The notes under the pieces were generated by a model, which was given only the letters and a program-made list of their open reading frames with translations, searched no databases and was not told the DNA's origin. Of a stretch of 22,139 nt of DNA, positions 6,202 to 13,594 are shown piece after piece. Each line of letters starts with the position of its first letter. The stretch's first letter is position 1. The position numbers were made by a program, and so were the translations under genes. The stretch is from Desulfobacula sp. (GTDB lineage: Bacteria > Desulfobacterota > Desulfobacteria > Desulfobacterales > Desulfobacteraceae): NCBI RefSeq assembly GCF_021107415.1, contig NZ_JAIOSW010000391.1, forward strand, positions 1-22,139, written 5' to 3'.

Positions 6202-8847
6202 ATGGAATTATTTCAAAAGCTTAAAGGCGTTGTTGTAAGATTTCGGCTTAAGCTTCGCAGTATAATTGTCTGCATACTGGATAACACCTATGATTATTAT
6301 TTATGCTTTTATCCCGGCAATTCAGGATATTTTATCAAAAAACTGATTAAACGATTGATCACCAGGCTAAATTTCGATGATCACAATATAGAAAAAATAA
6401 AGAAGATTGATAAGGACAGTATTATTGTTTATGCCAGTAAAAATAAAAGAGTTTTAGATTTTTTATATTTTCATACCAAACTTAAAAGCCTTGATCTGCC
6501 TTATCCCCAGATAGGGTTTGATTTCAGGTTCTTTTTTCTCATGCCGGTAAAACGGCTGTTTCAATTTTTTCTTTGTCATATGGATTACTTTTTCCATCAT
6601 TTTTATTTTAAAGATGCATATACAACAGGTTATACTACAAACGAGTTATTGAACGGCAGATCCGGGTTTGTCTGCCTGATTGAAGAAGACGATTTCTATC
6701 AACGATTTATTAAATCAACCCCTGATCCCCTCTTTCTTTTGATAGAGCTTCAAAAGAGCATTGACAAATCCGTCATGATTATTCCTGAAGATATTATTTA
6801 TGTTACTAAGCCAATGAGAAAGGATTTGAGTATAGCTGATATTCTTTTTGGAACCCACGAAAAACCAGGGAAAATAAAACGCCTTTTAACTATATTGAGA
6901 CGCCCTGAAAAAATCAGGGTTGAACTTGCAGACCCTGTTAATCTGAATGAGTTTCTTGCCATACCTGAGATTGAACAGCTTGATTCGGAATTTCAAACCC
7001 ACAGATTAAGAAAGCACCTGGTTGATATATTAAACCGGCAGCGAAAAAGTATTACCGGCCCTGTATTAAAATCAAGACAGGAAATGACCGAAGATATTTT
7101 AACCCGAAAATCTTTACGTGAATATCTGGCTGAATATGCCTCGGAAAACAATCTTACTTTAAGCAAGACCCATAAGAAAGCTGCCGGTTATATCAAGGAG
7201 ATTGCCGCCAATTACAATCTGCAGATCATCAATATAATAGAGAGAATCCTAACCTGGGCGTTTAAGAATATCTTTGATGACCTGGTGCTTAATCAGGAAG
7301 AAATCAATCGAATGAGAGAAAAATCAACCAAAGCACCTCTCATACTTGTCCCCTGCCATAAAAGCCATTTGGACTATCTCCTGCTGCCCTATGTCATGTT
7401 TAGAAACAATATGCCATGTCCCCATATTGCTGCGGGTAAAAACTTGTCGTTCTGGCCTTTAGGCCCTTTGTTCAGGCGAGGCGGTGCTTTTTTTATCAGG
7501 CGTACATTTAGAGGTGCCCCGCTTTATTCAAAAATTTTTGCAGCATACCTGGAAAAACTTCTCTATGAAGGTTTTAATATAAAAATTTTTATCGAAGGGG
7601 GGAGAAGCAGGACAGGAAAGCTTTTAGCTCCAAAACCGGGTGGTCTTGCCATGCTGATTAATGCCTATAATAACGGGGCCTGTAACGATCTTTATTTTGT
7701 CCCTATATTTATCGGTTACGATCGGGTCCTTGAGGAAGATGCATATCTCAAGGAGATTGAAGGCGGCAAGAAAAAGCCTGAGACATTAAAGGGGCTGATT
7801 CATGCCCGAAAATTTCTAAAGAAAAAATACGGCAAAGTATATATGAGGTTTGATGAGCCCCTTTCCATTAAAGATTATATTCAGAAGAAAAACATTGATA
7901 TTTCCAAGGCGTCCAGCGAAGAATATATACAATTTGTAAAAAATTTTGGATATAAGCTGCTCCACTCAATTAATACCAGTGCTGTGATCACCCCCCATGG
8001 TATTATAGCCAGTGCTGTCTTAAATTGTTCAAAAAATACCTTTGCAAAAAAGCAAATGATTGCCAGGGTGAACACCTACATGAACATGCTGACCTTCATG
8101 AATGCAGAACTTTCCGATACACTTTTGATTGATCCTGATTCAACTTTAAACGCTGTAATTAATAATTTTATTTCAAGAAACTTTATCGAACTCGCTGATG
8201 AGGACGATACCGATATTACCGACCACACTGTTTTTTTTGTCAAAGATAACAAGCGTGCCATCCTGGATTACTATAAAAATTCAATTACCTCCGTTTTTAT
8301 CCCGTTTGCATACACGGCTGTGGCCATACTTGAAACCGACAGATTTCAATTTTTTTCTTCAGACCTTGTGGTCAGATATAAATTCTTAGAAAAAATATTT
8401 ACAGATGAATTTTCCTTTGATGAGGAGACCACCTATGAAGAAGATATCTCCTTTTGCCTTAAAGGGTTTATAAATGACGGAATACTCGTACCTGATTCAC
8501 CTGAATCTGACATGTTTCGCATTACTTCCAAAGGGTTAAAAAAACTCAAATGGTTTGCCGCTTTTTTACAACCCTTTTTTGAATCCTATAAAACTGCTCT
8601 TGTTTACTTTGAGAAATATGAAGCCGGGAAACATGAAGGAAAAGACAGGGTCAAAAAAATCCATTCAATCGGAACAAAGCTTTATAAAGGGAAAATCATT
8701 ACCTTTAAAGAATCCTTATCTCAGGTCAATTATAAAAATGCTGCCAACTATTTTACCAAAAATGGTGTTAGTGGATCTGAAGATCATATACAAATTGAAT
8801 ACTATAAAAACATTCTTGAACGATTAATTCTTCTGCTCACAACCTGA
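6202..8847 (+). CDS. plsB: PlsB-type glycerol-3-phosphate acyltransferase
   Basis: This 881-residue protein resembles the large PlsB family (E. coli about 807 residues). PlsB transfers an acyl chain to sn-glycerol-3-phosphate at the inner membrane, the first committed step of phospholipid synthesis. The catalytic HX4D is HKSHLD (H386-D391). Other acyltransferase blocks follow: GGAFFIRR (427-434), the glycerol-phosphate-binding FIEGGRSRTGK (463-473), and a VPIFIGYDRVLEE segment corresponding to block IV. A roughly 330-residue N-terminal region precedes the catalytic domain and a long helical C-terminal region follows, as in PlsB. AGGAAG lies 7 nt before ATG 6202. It is the first gene of a five-gene operon whose members are separated by only 2-13 nt. 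Confidence 0.85.
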   Translation: MELFQKLKGVVVRFRLKLRSIIVCILDNTYDYYLCFYPGNSGYFIKKLIKRLITRLNFDDHNIEKIKKIDKDSIIVYASKNKRVLDFLYFHTKLKSLDLPYPQIGFDFRFFFLMPVKRLFQFFLCHMDYFFHHFYFKDAYTTGYTTNELLNGRSGFVCLIEEDDFYQRFIKSTPDPLFLLIELQKSIDKSVMIIPEDIIYVTKPMRKDLSIADILFGTHEKPGKIKRLLTILRRPEKIRVELADPVNLNEFLAIPEIEQLDSEFQTHRLRKHLVDILNRQRKSITGPVLKSRQEMTEDILTRKSLREYLAEYASENNLTLSKTHKKAAGYIKEIAANYNLQIINIIERILTWAFKNIFDDLVLNQEEINRMREKSTKAPLILVPCHKSHLDYLLLPYVMFRNNMPCPHIAAGKNLSFWPLGPLFRRGGAFFIRRTFRGAPLYSKIFAAYLEKLLYEGFNIKIFIEGGRSRTGKLLAPKPGGLAMLINAYNNGACNDLYFVPIFIGYDRVLEEDAYLKEIEGGKKKPETLKGLIHARKFLKKKYGKVYMRFDEPLSIKDYIQKKNIDISKASSEEYIQFVKNFGYKLLHSINTSAVITPHGIIASAVLNCSKNTFAKKQMIARVNTYMNMLTFMNAELSDTLLIDPDSTLNAVINNFISRNFIELADEDDTDITDHTVFFVKDNKRAILDYYKNSITSVFIPFAYTAVAILETDRFQFFSSDLVVRYKFLEKIFTDEFSFDEETTYEEDISFCLKGFINDGILVPDSPESDMFRITSKGLKKLKWFAAFLQPFFESYKTALVYFEKYEAGKHEGKDRVKKIHSIGTKLYKGKIITFKESLSQVNYKNAANYFTKNGVSGSEDHIQIEYYKNILERLILLLTT

Positions 8848-8851
8848 CAAC

Positions 8852-10504
8852 ATGAAAGCACTCATTCTTGCAGCAGGATTCGGTACCCGTTTATTACCCT
8901 ATACTGAAAAAATTCCAAAGCCCTTATTTACACTGTTGTCTAAACCTGTGATAGAACATGTCATTGATAAACTTGTTGAAAATGGGTGTAATCAAATCCT
9001 GATCAATACCCATCATTTGCATGTACAAATAAAAGCTTTTATCGAGCAGAAAAAATATAATGCTGATATTCAGACAATATATGAGCCTGTTATTTTAGAT
9101 ACCGGCGGTGCTATTGCCAATGTAAAGCCTTTTATGAAGGATAGTCCTTTTTTTGTTATTAATTCTGATATTATTTTTAATATTAATCTTAAAAAAGTTT
9201 ACGAGTTTCATAAAAAATCAAATTGCCTTGCAACCCTTGTTCTCCATGATCATGATAAATTCAATAAGGTGAAAATTGATACCCGGGGATATATCCAAAA
9301 TTTTAATTCAAAAAAAAACGGACTTGCATTTACCGGTATCCAGGTTTTGTCTCCTCAAATTTATGATCATTTTCCCGATAAAAGAATATTTTCAAGCATA
9401 GAGGTCTATCAAAGCCTTTGCAAAAAAAAACAGGTAAACGCATTTGTAGCAAAAAATATCTTTTGGTCGGATATGGGTACAAAAGAGTCTTATTCAAAAA
9501 CATCACTTCTTGAATTGGCTGCATCTCAATTTCAGATCAAACAGGAGCAAATCAGAAATATTCAAGTTGAAAAACTTGCCGGAGATGGATCAGAGCGACA
9601 CTGGTACAGGGCGACCTATAAAACCGGATCTTTTATTATTTCAGACCATGGTATCTGCATGCCCGAAAGTGAGCCGTTTTTGCAACTCAACGCTTTTATT
9701 TATATTGGGAACCATCTCTTTTCAAAGGGCCTTCCTTTACCCCGTATTATTGATTATGACACTCTTTCAGGAATGGTCATTCTCGATGATCTGGGAGATG
9801 TTCATCTTGAGACACAGATTAAAGAAAAAAATACTGATGCCTTCACCCTAAAGATCTATAAAAACGTGATTGACCTTCTTATAGATTTTTCAACCAAAGG
9901 CCTTATGGGCTTTAAGAAAGAATGGACCTGTCAGACCGAAACCTATTCAAAACAATTAATTATTGAAAAAGAATGCCGGTATTTCATGGAGGCATTCATT
10001 CAAAACTATTTAAAACTGGATGTCACCTTTCATAATTTTATAAATGAATTCGAATATATTGCAGATCATGCTCTGAAACACGGATTAATTGGCTTAATGC
10101 ACCGTGACATGCAGTCAAGAAATATTATGATATACAACAGCCTAATTTATTTTATTGACTTTCAATCGGCAAGATTGGGCCCGTTACAATATGATCTTGC
10201 ATCTTTATTGATAGACCCTTATGTTATTCTTAAAGATCAAATAAGAAACGATCTTTTGCAATACACTATGATAAAATTAAAATTGAATAAAATAGAAACA
10301 CAAAACTTTTTAGAATCTTATCAATACTGCTGTTTGACCCGGAATTTACAAATTCTCGGGGCCTTCAGCTTTTTAAGCCGGATCAAAAAGAAAAAGGGGT
10401 TTGAGCAGTATATCCCTGATGCGGTAAAATCTTTAAAAAAAATCATCGCTGATTTAAATACAGATAAAATTCCAAAGCTGTCAAAACTTGTTCAAAGCCT
10501 ATAA
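8852..10504 (+). CDS. Fusion of MurU-like sugar-1-phosphate nucleotidylyltransferase and AmgK-like sugar kinase
   Basis: This is a 550-residue two-domain protein. Residues 1-225 are a nucleotidylyltransferase like MurU: LAAGFGTRLLPYTEKIPKPL (6-25), LDTGGAI (82-88), metal-binding D106 in INSDI and D207 in WSDMGT. Residues 240-535 are an aminoglycoside-phosphotransferase-fold kinase resembling AmgK: AGDGSERHWYRA (243-254), LDDLGD (311-316), catalytic HRDMQSRNIM (417-426; D419, N424) and IDFQSARLGPLQYDLASLL (435-453; metal-binding D436). In Pseudomonas, separate AmgK and MurU enzymes phosphorylate MurNAc at the anomeric position and add UMP to give UDP-MurNAc. This protein could do both steps. 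It starts 4 nt after plsB without an obvious ribosome-binding site, suggesting coupling. The sugar (MurNAc, GlcNAc or a heptose/hexose) cannot be proved from sequence. Confidence 0.85.
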   Translation: MKALILAAGFGTRLLPYTEKIPKPLFTLLSKPVIEHVIDKLVENGCNQILINTHHLHVQIKAFIEQKKYNADIQTIYEPVILDTGGAIANVKPFMKDSPFFVINSDIIFNINLKKVYEFHKKSNCLATLVLHDHDKFNKVKIDTRGYIQNFNSKKNGLAFTGIQVLSPQIYDHFPDKRIFSSIEVYQSLCKKKQVNAFVAKNIFWSDMGTKESYSKTSLLELAASQFQIKQEQIRNIQVEKLAGDGSERHWYRATYKTGSFIISDHGICMPESEPFLQLNAFIYIGNHLFSKGLPLPRIIDYDTLSGMVILDDLGDVHLETQIKEKNTDAFTLKIYKNVIDLLIDFSTKGLMGFKKEWTCQTETYSKQLIIEKECRYFMEAFIQNYLKLDVTFHNFINEFEYIADHALKHGLIGLMHRDMQSRNIMIYNSLIYFIDFQSARLGPLQYDLASLLIDPYVILKDQIRNDLLQYTMIKLKLNKIETQNFLESYQYCCLTRNLQILGAFSFLSRIKKKKGFEQYIPDAVKSLKKIIADLNTDKIPKLSKLVQSL

Positions 10505-10517
10505 GGAGTTATTAAAA

Positions 10518-11351
10518 ATGGCAAAAATAAACATCATGATCAACGGCCTGCCTGGAAACGTTGCAAAAAAAATGACCGGGTTTGCCATCAATGATGACAG
10601 ATTTAATGTGGTCCCCGTTTCCCTTACCGGTCAGGAAATTGAAGAAAAAACCATCACCATTGACCAGACAATATTTGAACTGGTAAGACCCGACACAAGG
10701 GATGATAAAATCGATACGATTAAAACTCAATTCTCCTCTTTTATCGCAATCGACTATACGCATCCGGCTGCTGTGAATTCTAATGCCCTGTTTTATACTC
10801 AAAATCATATCCCGTTTGTCATGGGAACCACAGGGGGTGACAGGGAACAACTTGAACAAGTTGTGAAAAATTCTTCAACACCGGCTGTTATTGCACCGAA
10901 TATGGCCAAACAGATTGTCGGATTCCAGGCAATGATGGAATATGCAGCAAACACATTCCCGGGTCTTTTTAAGGGGTATACCCTTGAAGTGAAGGAGAGC
11001 CATCAAAACGGGAAGGCAGACACTTCAGGTACTGCCAAGGCAATGGTGACTTACTTTAATAAGCTGGGATCAGATTTTGATGCTAACGACATTCAGATGA
11101 TAAGAGACCCTGAAATACAGGAAAAGGTCTGGAAAATACCCAAAAAATATTTGACCGGTCATGGATGGCATACCTATACCTTAAAGGCATCTGACGGGTC
11201 AGCCTTATTTGAATTCAAACACAATATCAATGGCAGGGATATTTATGTCAACGGCACCTTTGATGCCGTTCTTTTTCTTAAGGAAAAACTTGGCCAACCT
11301 GACAATTCCCAAAAACTCTATACCATGATAGATGTACTAAACAAGGACTAA
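10518..11351 (+). CDS. dapB: 4-hydroxy-tetrahydrodipicolinate reductase, plant-type
   Basis: The start at ATG 10518 is chosen because AAGGAG lies 9 nt upstream; an earlier in-frame start at 10488 is inside the preceding gene. The 277-residue protein reduces hydroxy-tetrahydrodipicolinate in DAP/lysine synthesis, which feeds peptidoglycan. It has an N-terminal dinucleotide-binding region (INGLPGNVAKK, 8-18), FVMGTTGG (100-107), and a substrate-binding block ESHQNGKADTSGTAKA (160-175). That block is like plant DapB (ESHQ..K.DTSGTAK) rather than the EAHHxxKxDxPSGTA of most bacteria. The tail FEFKHNINGRDIYVNGTFDA (231-250) also fits plant enzymes. It lies in the operon between the MurU-AmgK fusion and the J-domain gene. 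Confidence 0.9.
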   Translation: MAKINIMINGLPGNVAKKMTGFAINDDRFNVVPVSLTGQEIEEKTITIDQTIFELVRPDTRDDKIDTIKTQFSSFIAIDYTHPAAVNSNALFYTQNHIPFVMGTTGGDREQLEQVVKNSSTPAVIAPNMAKQIVGFQAMMEYAANTFPGLFKGYTLEVKESHQNGKADTSGTAKAMVTYFNKLGSDFDANDIQMIRDPEIQEKVWKIPKKYLTGHGWHTYTLKASDGSALFEFKHNINGRDIYVNGTFDAVLFLKEKLGQPDNSQKLYTMIDVLNKD

Positions 11352-11355
11352 GCAG

Positions 11356-11844
11356 TTGAGTCTTTATCTCAAAATAGTCTTAATCATATTTGGACTGGCA
11401 TATCTGATCAGCCCCATAGATATTATTCCGGATCTACTATTGCCCTTTGTGGGCTGGATTGATGATGGTGTGGTTATTGCCACTATTGTTTATCTGATCC
11501 GGTATGGAAAACTGCCCAATTTCTTTTTTAAAAAAAAGGGAGCTTTCAAACAGCCCTTTAACCAAAAAACAACAAATTTTACCTCAAACACTAATACCAG
11601 GCCTAATACCGGCCAGGCCAATCAAAAGAAAACATCCTCCAGCCATATTCCAAAAACTCCCCATGAAATTCTTGGTATTGGTCCCAATGCCTCTAAAAAA
11701 GAAATTCAGACAGCTTATAAGGAAGCCATTAAAAAATATCACCCGGATAAATTATCCCATTTGGGTGAAGAATTTTCTGATCTTGCCAATGAAAAATTTC
11801 TTGAAATTCAAAATGCCTATGACACATTAATGAAAGCATATTAA
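11356..11844 (+). CDS. DUF1232-J-domain fusion, membrane-anchored co-chaperone
   Basis: This 162-residue protein starts at TTG 11356, 4 nt after the dapB stop, with AAGGA 8 nt upstream. Residues 5-50 form a YkvA/DUF1232-type hydrophobic module (LAYLISPIDIIPDLLLPFVGWIDDGVV region). An Asn/Thr/Lys-rich linker (63-98) follows, then a C-terminal J domain with the diagnostic HPD at 129-131 (KYHPDK) that stimulates DnaK ATPase. It probably recruits DnaK to the inner membrane from the cytoplasmic face. Client proteins are unknown; nearby plsB and envelope enzymes are only a contextual hint. Confidence 0.85.
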   Translation: MSLYLKIVLIIFGLAYLISPIDIIPDLLLPFVGWIDDGVVIATIVYLIRYGKLPNFFFKKKGAFKQPFNQKTTNFTSNTNTRPNTGQANQKKTSSSHIPKTPHEILGIGPNASKKEIQTAYKEAIKKYHPDKLSHLGEEFSDLANEKFLEIQNAYDTLMKAY

Positions 11845-11846
11845 TT

Positions 11847-12629
11847 TTGATTGATTTTTTAACACTGGATTCCAAAAAAATTGAGCTGCAATGGCATCAA
11901 AAGGAGCAAAAGGATCACCCTACACTGATCTTTATGCATGAAGGTCTTGGCTGTACCAGGATGTGGAAAGATTTCCCGGAAAAGGTATCCCGAAATACAG
12001 GTTGCCCGGCCTTGATCTTTTCAAGGTTCGGTTATGGTAATTCAGATCCCTGCCCTCTCCCATGGAAAATCAATTTTATGCATAGAGAAGCGTTAAGAAT
12101 ACTGTCTGAAATCATTAAAAAAGCTCAAATAAAAGAATACATCCTGGTCGGTCATTCAGACGGCTTTTCCATTGGAATTATATTTGCCGGAAGTCAATAT
12201 GCCCGGGAATTGAAAGGATTAAAAGGCTTGATAACACAAGCTGCCCACGTGTTTTGCGAACAAATCACCGTGGACTGCATCCAACAGGCAAAAATAAATT
12301 ATGAACACCATGGTTTAAGACAAGGGCTTGAACAATATCATGGCTCAAATACGGATAATGCCTTTTGGGGCTGGAATGATGTTTGGCTAAATCCGAAGTT
12401 CATGAACTGGAATATTGAAAAATATTTAAGCAGAATCCAAGTTCCCATGCTCGCCATCCAGGGAAAAGACGATCAATATGGAACCCAAAAACAGATTGAA
12501 TCCATTAAAAACCGTGTAAAACATGTTGAAACTTGTCTGCTTGATGACTGCAGGCACTCTCCGCACACTGATCAGCCTGAAAAGGTGCTAAAACTCATGA
12601 CTCAATTTATTCAACCGAGCAAGAAATGA
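11847..12629 (+). CDS. Alpha/beta hydrolase
   Basis: This 260-residue soluble hydrolase appears to start at TTG 11847, 2 nt after the previous stop, with only a weak GAAAG upstream; coupling is likely. The fold's landmarks are present: oxyanion-hole loop HEGLG (31-35), nucleophile elbow VGHSDG (S104), an acid in IQGKDDQYG (D208 or D209) and the catalytic His in CRHSPH (probably H237). Members with the HEGLG/GHSDG/DQYG pattern are common uncharacterised carboxyl-ester or thioester hydrolases. It closes the plsB operon. No terminator was seen directly after it; a weak hairpin at 12636-12655 has no T-run. Confidence 0.85.
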   Translation: MIDFLTLDSKKIELQWHQKEQKDHPTLIFMHEGLGCTRMWKDFPEKVSRNTGCPALIFSRFGYGNSDPCPLPWKINFMHREALRILSEIIKKAQIKEYILVGHSDGFSIGIIFAGSQYARELKGLKGLITQAAHVFCEQITVDCIQQAKINYEHHGLRQGLEQYHGSNTDNAFWGWNDVWLNPKFMNWNIEKYLSRIQVPMLAIQGKDDQYGTQKQIESIKNRVKHVETCLLDDCRHSPHTDQPEKVLKLMTQFIQPSKK

Positions 12630-12676
12630 TCCTAAAATCAGGTAAATGTCTGATTCCCCTGTATAAAAAATAATTC

Positions 12677-12705
12677 TTGACTTTAAATTAATATTTTTAT
12701 ATACT
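12677..12705 (+). promoter_or_regulatory. Strong predicted sigma-70 promoter of the cold-shock gene
   Basis: TTGACT (12677-12682) and TATACT (12700-12705) are separated by an ideal 17 nt in an AT-rich stretch. Transcription would start near 12712, giving a leader of about 126 nt. Confidence 0.65.
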
Positions 12706-12711
12706 TATTAA

Positions 12712-12837
12712 ATTGTGCTATGTTGTAAGCACATAGGTTTCCTTCCTAAGGTGTATTTACCCCAACAATAAAAGTGGCATTACCCCCAAAGTTAGAAACT
12801 TATATTTTTTTATTTTTTATTTTAGGAGATTGCCAAT
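12712..12837 (+). promoter_or_regulatory. Long 5' leader of the cold-shock mRNA, possibly temperature-responsive
   Basis: The predicted transcript begins with a hairpin, TGTGCT (12714-12719) pairing with AGCACA (12728-12733) across an 8-nt loop. Further on are two similar TTACCCC segments (near 12757 and 12784), then a U-rich run directly before AGGAG, which lies 8 nt before the ATG. Long structured leaders are typical of cold-inducible csp genes. The regulatory role here is inferred. Confidence 0.45.
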
Positions 12838-13038
12838 ATGGCTAATGGTATCGTAAAATGGTTTAACGACTCAAAAGGTTTTGGATTCATTGAACAAGAA
12901 AGTGGAAACGATGTATTTGTACATCATTCAGCTATCAATGCAGCAGGTTTTAAATCCCTGAATGAAGGGGATCGTGTTTCATTTGATATTGAACAAGGAC
13001 AGAAAGGTCCAGCAGCAGCGAATGTAACTGTGCAATAG
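12838..13038 (+). CDS. Cold-shock domain protein (CspA family)
   Basis: This 66-residue protein is a complete cold-shock domain, an OB-fold that binds single-stranded RNA/DNA and acts as an RNA chaperone. RNP1 is KGFGFI (13-18) and RNP2 is VFVHH (26-30); [15 protein letters not shown] and the C-terminal GPAAANV are characteristic. It is monocistronic, between a strong promoter and a strong terminator. The long leader suggests post-transcriptional control. Which of the paralogous csp genes it corresponds to cannot be said. Confidence 0.95.
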   Translation: MANGIVKWFNDSKGFGFIEQESGNDVFVHHSAINAAGFKSLNEGDRVSFDIEQGQKGPAAANVTVQ

Positions 13039-13086
13039 TTAACCGTTTTATTTGCTTTAAAAAAATCATCTCGGTGACTTGAAAAT

Positions 13087-13130
13087 AAAAGACCCTGAGC
13101 AGAATTCCGTTCAGGGTCTTTTTGTTTTTT
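13087..13130 (+). terminator. Intrinsic terminator of the cold-shock gene
   Basis: GACCCTGA (13091-13098) pairs with TCAGGGTC (13111-13118) across a 12-nt loop, with flanking A4 and T5 extending the stem. T-runs follow at 13119-13123 and 13125-13131. Confidence 0.9.
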
Positions 13131-13594
13131 TCAATACTCATCCATTGGCAGGATCATCATGCCAAAGTTCAAGATGTTCTTTGCTAAGAATAAAATAAAA
13201 ATTGGGTTTTACTCCTAAAATATCATTTCTTCTGGTTCACTATATTTTCCCAACCACTGCCTTACGGTTCCCGGATCAAGTGGACTGAACACAAGGTGTT
13301 TCAAAGATACGATTTCGCAGAAGAAAAAATATTAGTTTTGAATGGATTTTTTTTTCTTGCCATTCCAAGTCCAAATTAACGTAAACTACACTCAATGATC
13401 GTTATCCTTGTGCAGAATATTCAGGAATCGAAATTCTGAAAGATATCAAAAAAATCCATTACAGGAATTTGAAGGAAAAACGCTTTTTCAACCAGGCAGG
13501 GCAATCCATGGCACTTAACCCGAATTTTTCAAATGCTTTTAAATTTGCTATAGTATTAAATGAAAACCGTATAACCAATATATTGGGGGCGCTT
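13131..13594. other. Gene-poor interval before the metallophosphoesterase
   Basis: Apart from the possible decayed minus-strand gene (13138-13363), this holds a plus-strand frame that stays open from 13388 into the metallophosphoesterase. That extension (for example SMALNPNFSNAF at 13508-13543) does not resemble the enzyme family and has no good ribosome-binding site. It may be gene debris or a leader. No RNA gene or promoter was confidently seen. Confidence 0.5.
13138..13363 (-). pseudogene. Probable decayed small gene in three frames
   Basis: The minus strand shows protein-like fragments in successive frames: from ATG 13363 (MARKKNPFKTN, stop at 13301), then 13331-13215 (contains LVFSPLDPGTVRQWLGKYSE), then 13236-13138 (contains FYFILSKEHLELWHDDPANG, ending TGA). 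The fragments overlap at 13301-13331 and 13215-13236, where single-base shifts would join them into one product of about 75 residues. I did not recognise the family. Chance open frames cannot be excluded. Confidence 0.35.

Noticed and set aside
8852..10504. Aminoglycoside resistance gene
   Set aside because: The kinase fold is shared with aminoglycoside phosphotransferases, but the HRDMQSRN and DFQSARLGP motifs and the fused nucleotidylyltransferase point to sugar metabolism.
12636..12655. Hairpin AATCAG/CTGATT after the alpha/beta hydrolase gene as a terminator
   Set aside because: Only six A/T-rich pairs and no following T-run; too weak to call.
13469..13594. N-terminal extension of the metallophosphoesterase
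   Set aside because: The first catalytic strand begins right after ATG 13595, the extension is not family-like, and the TTG at 13469 lacks a good ribosome-binding site.
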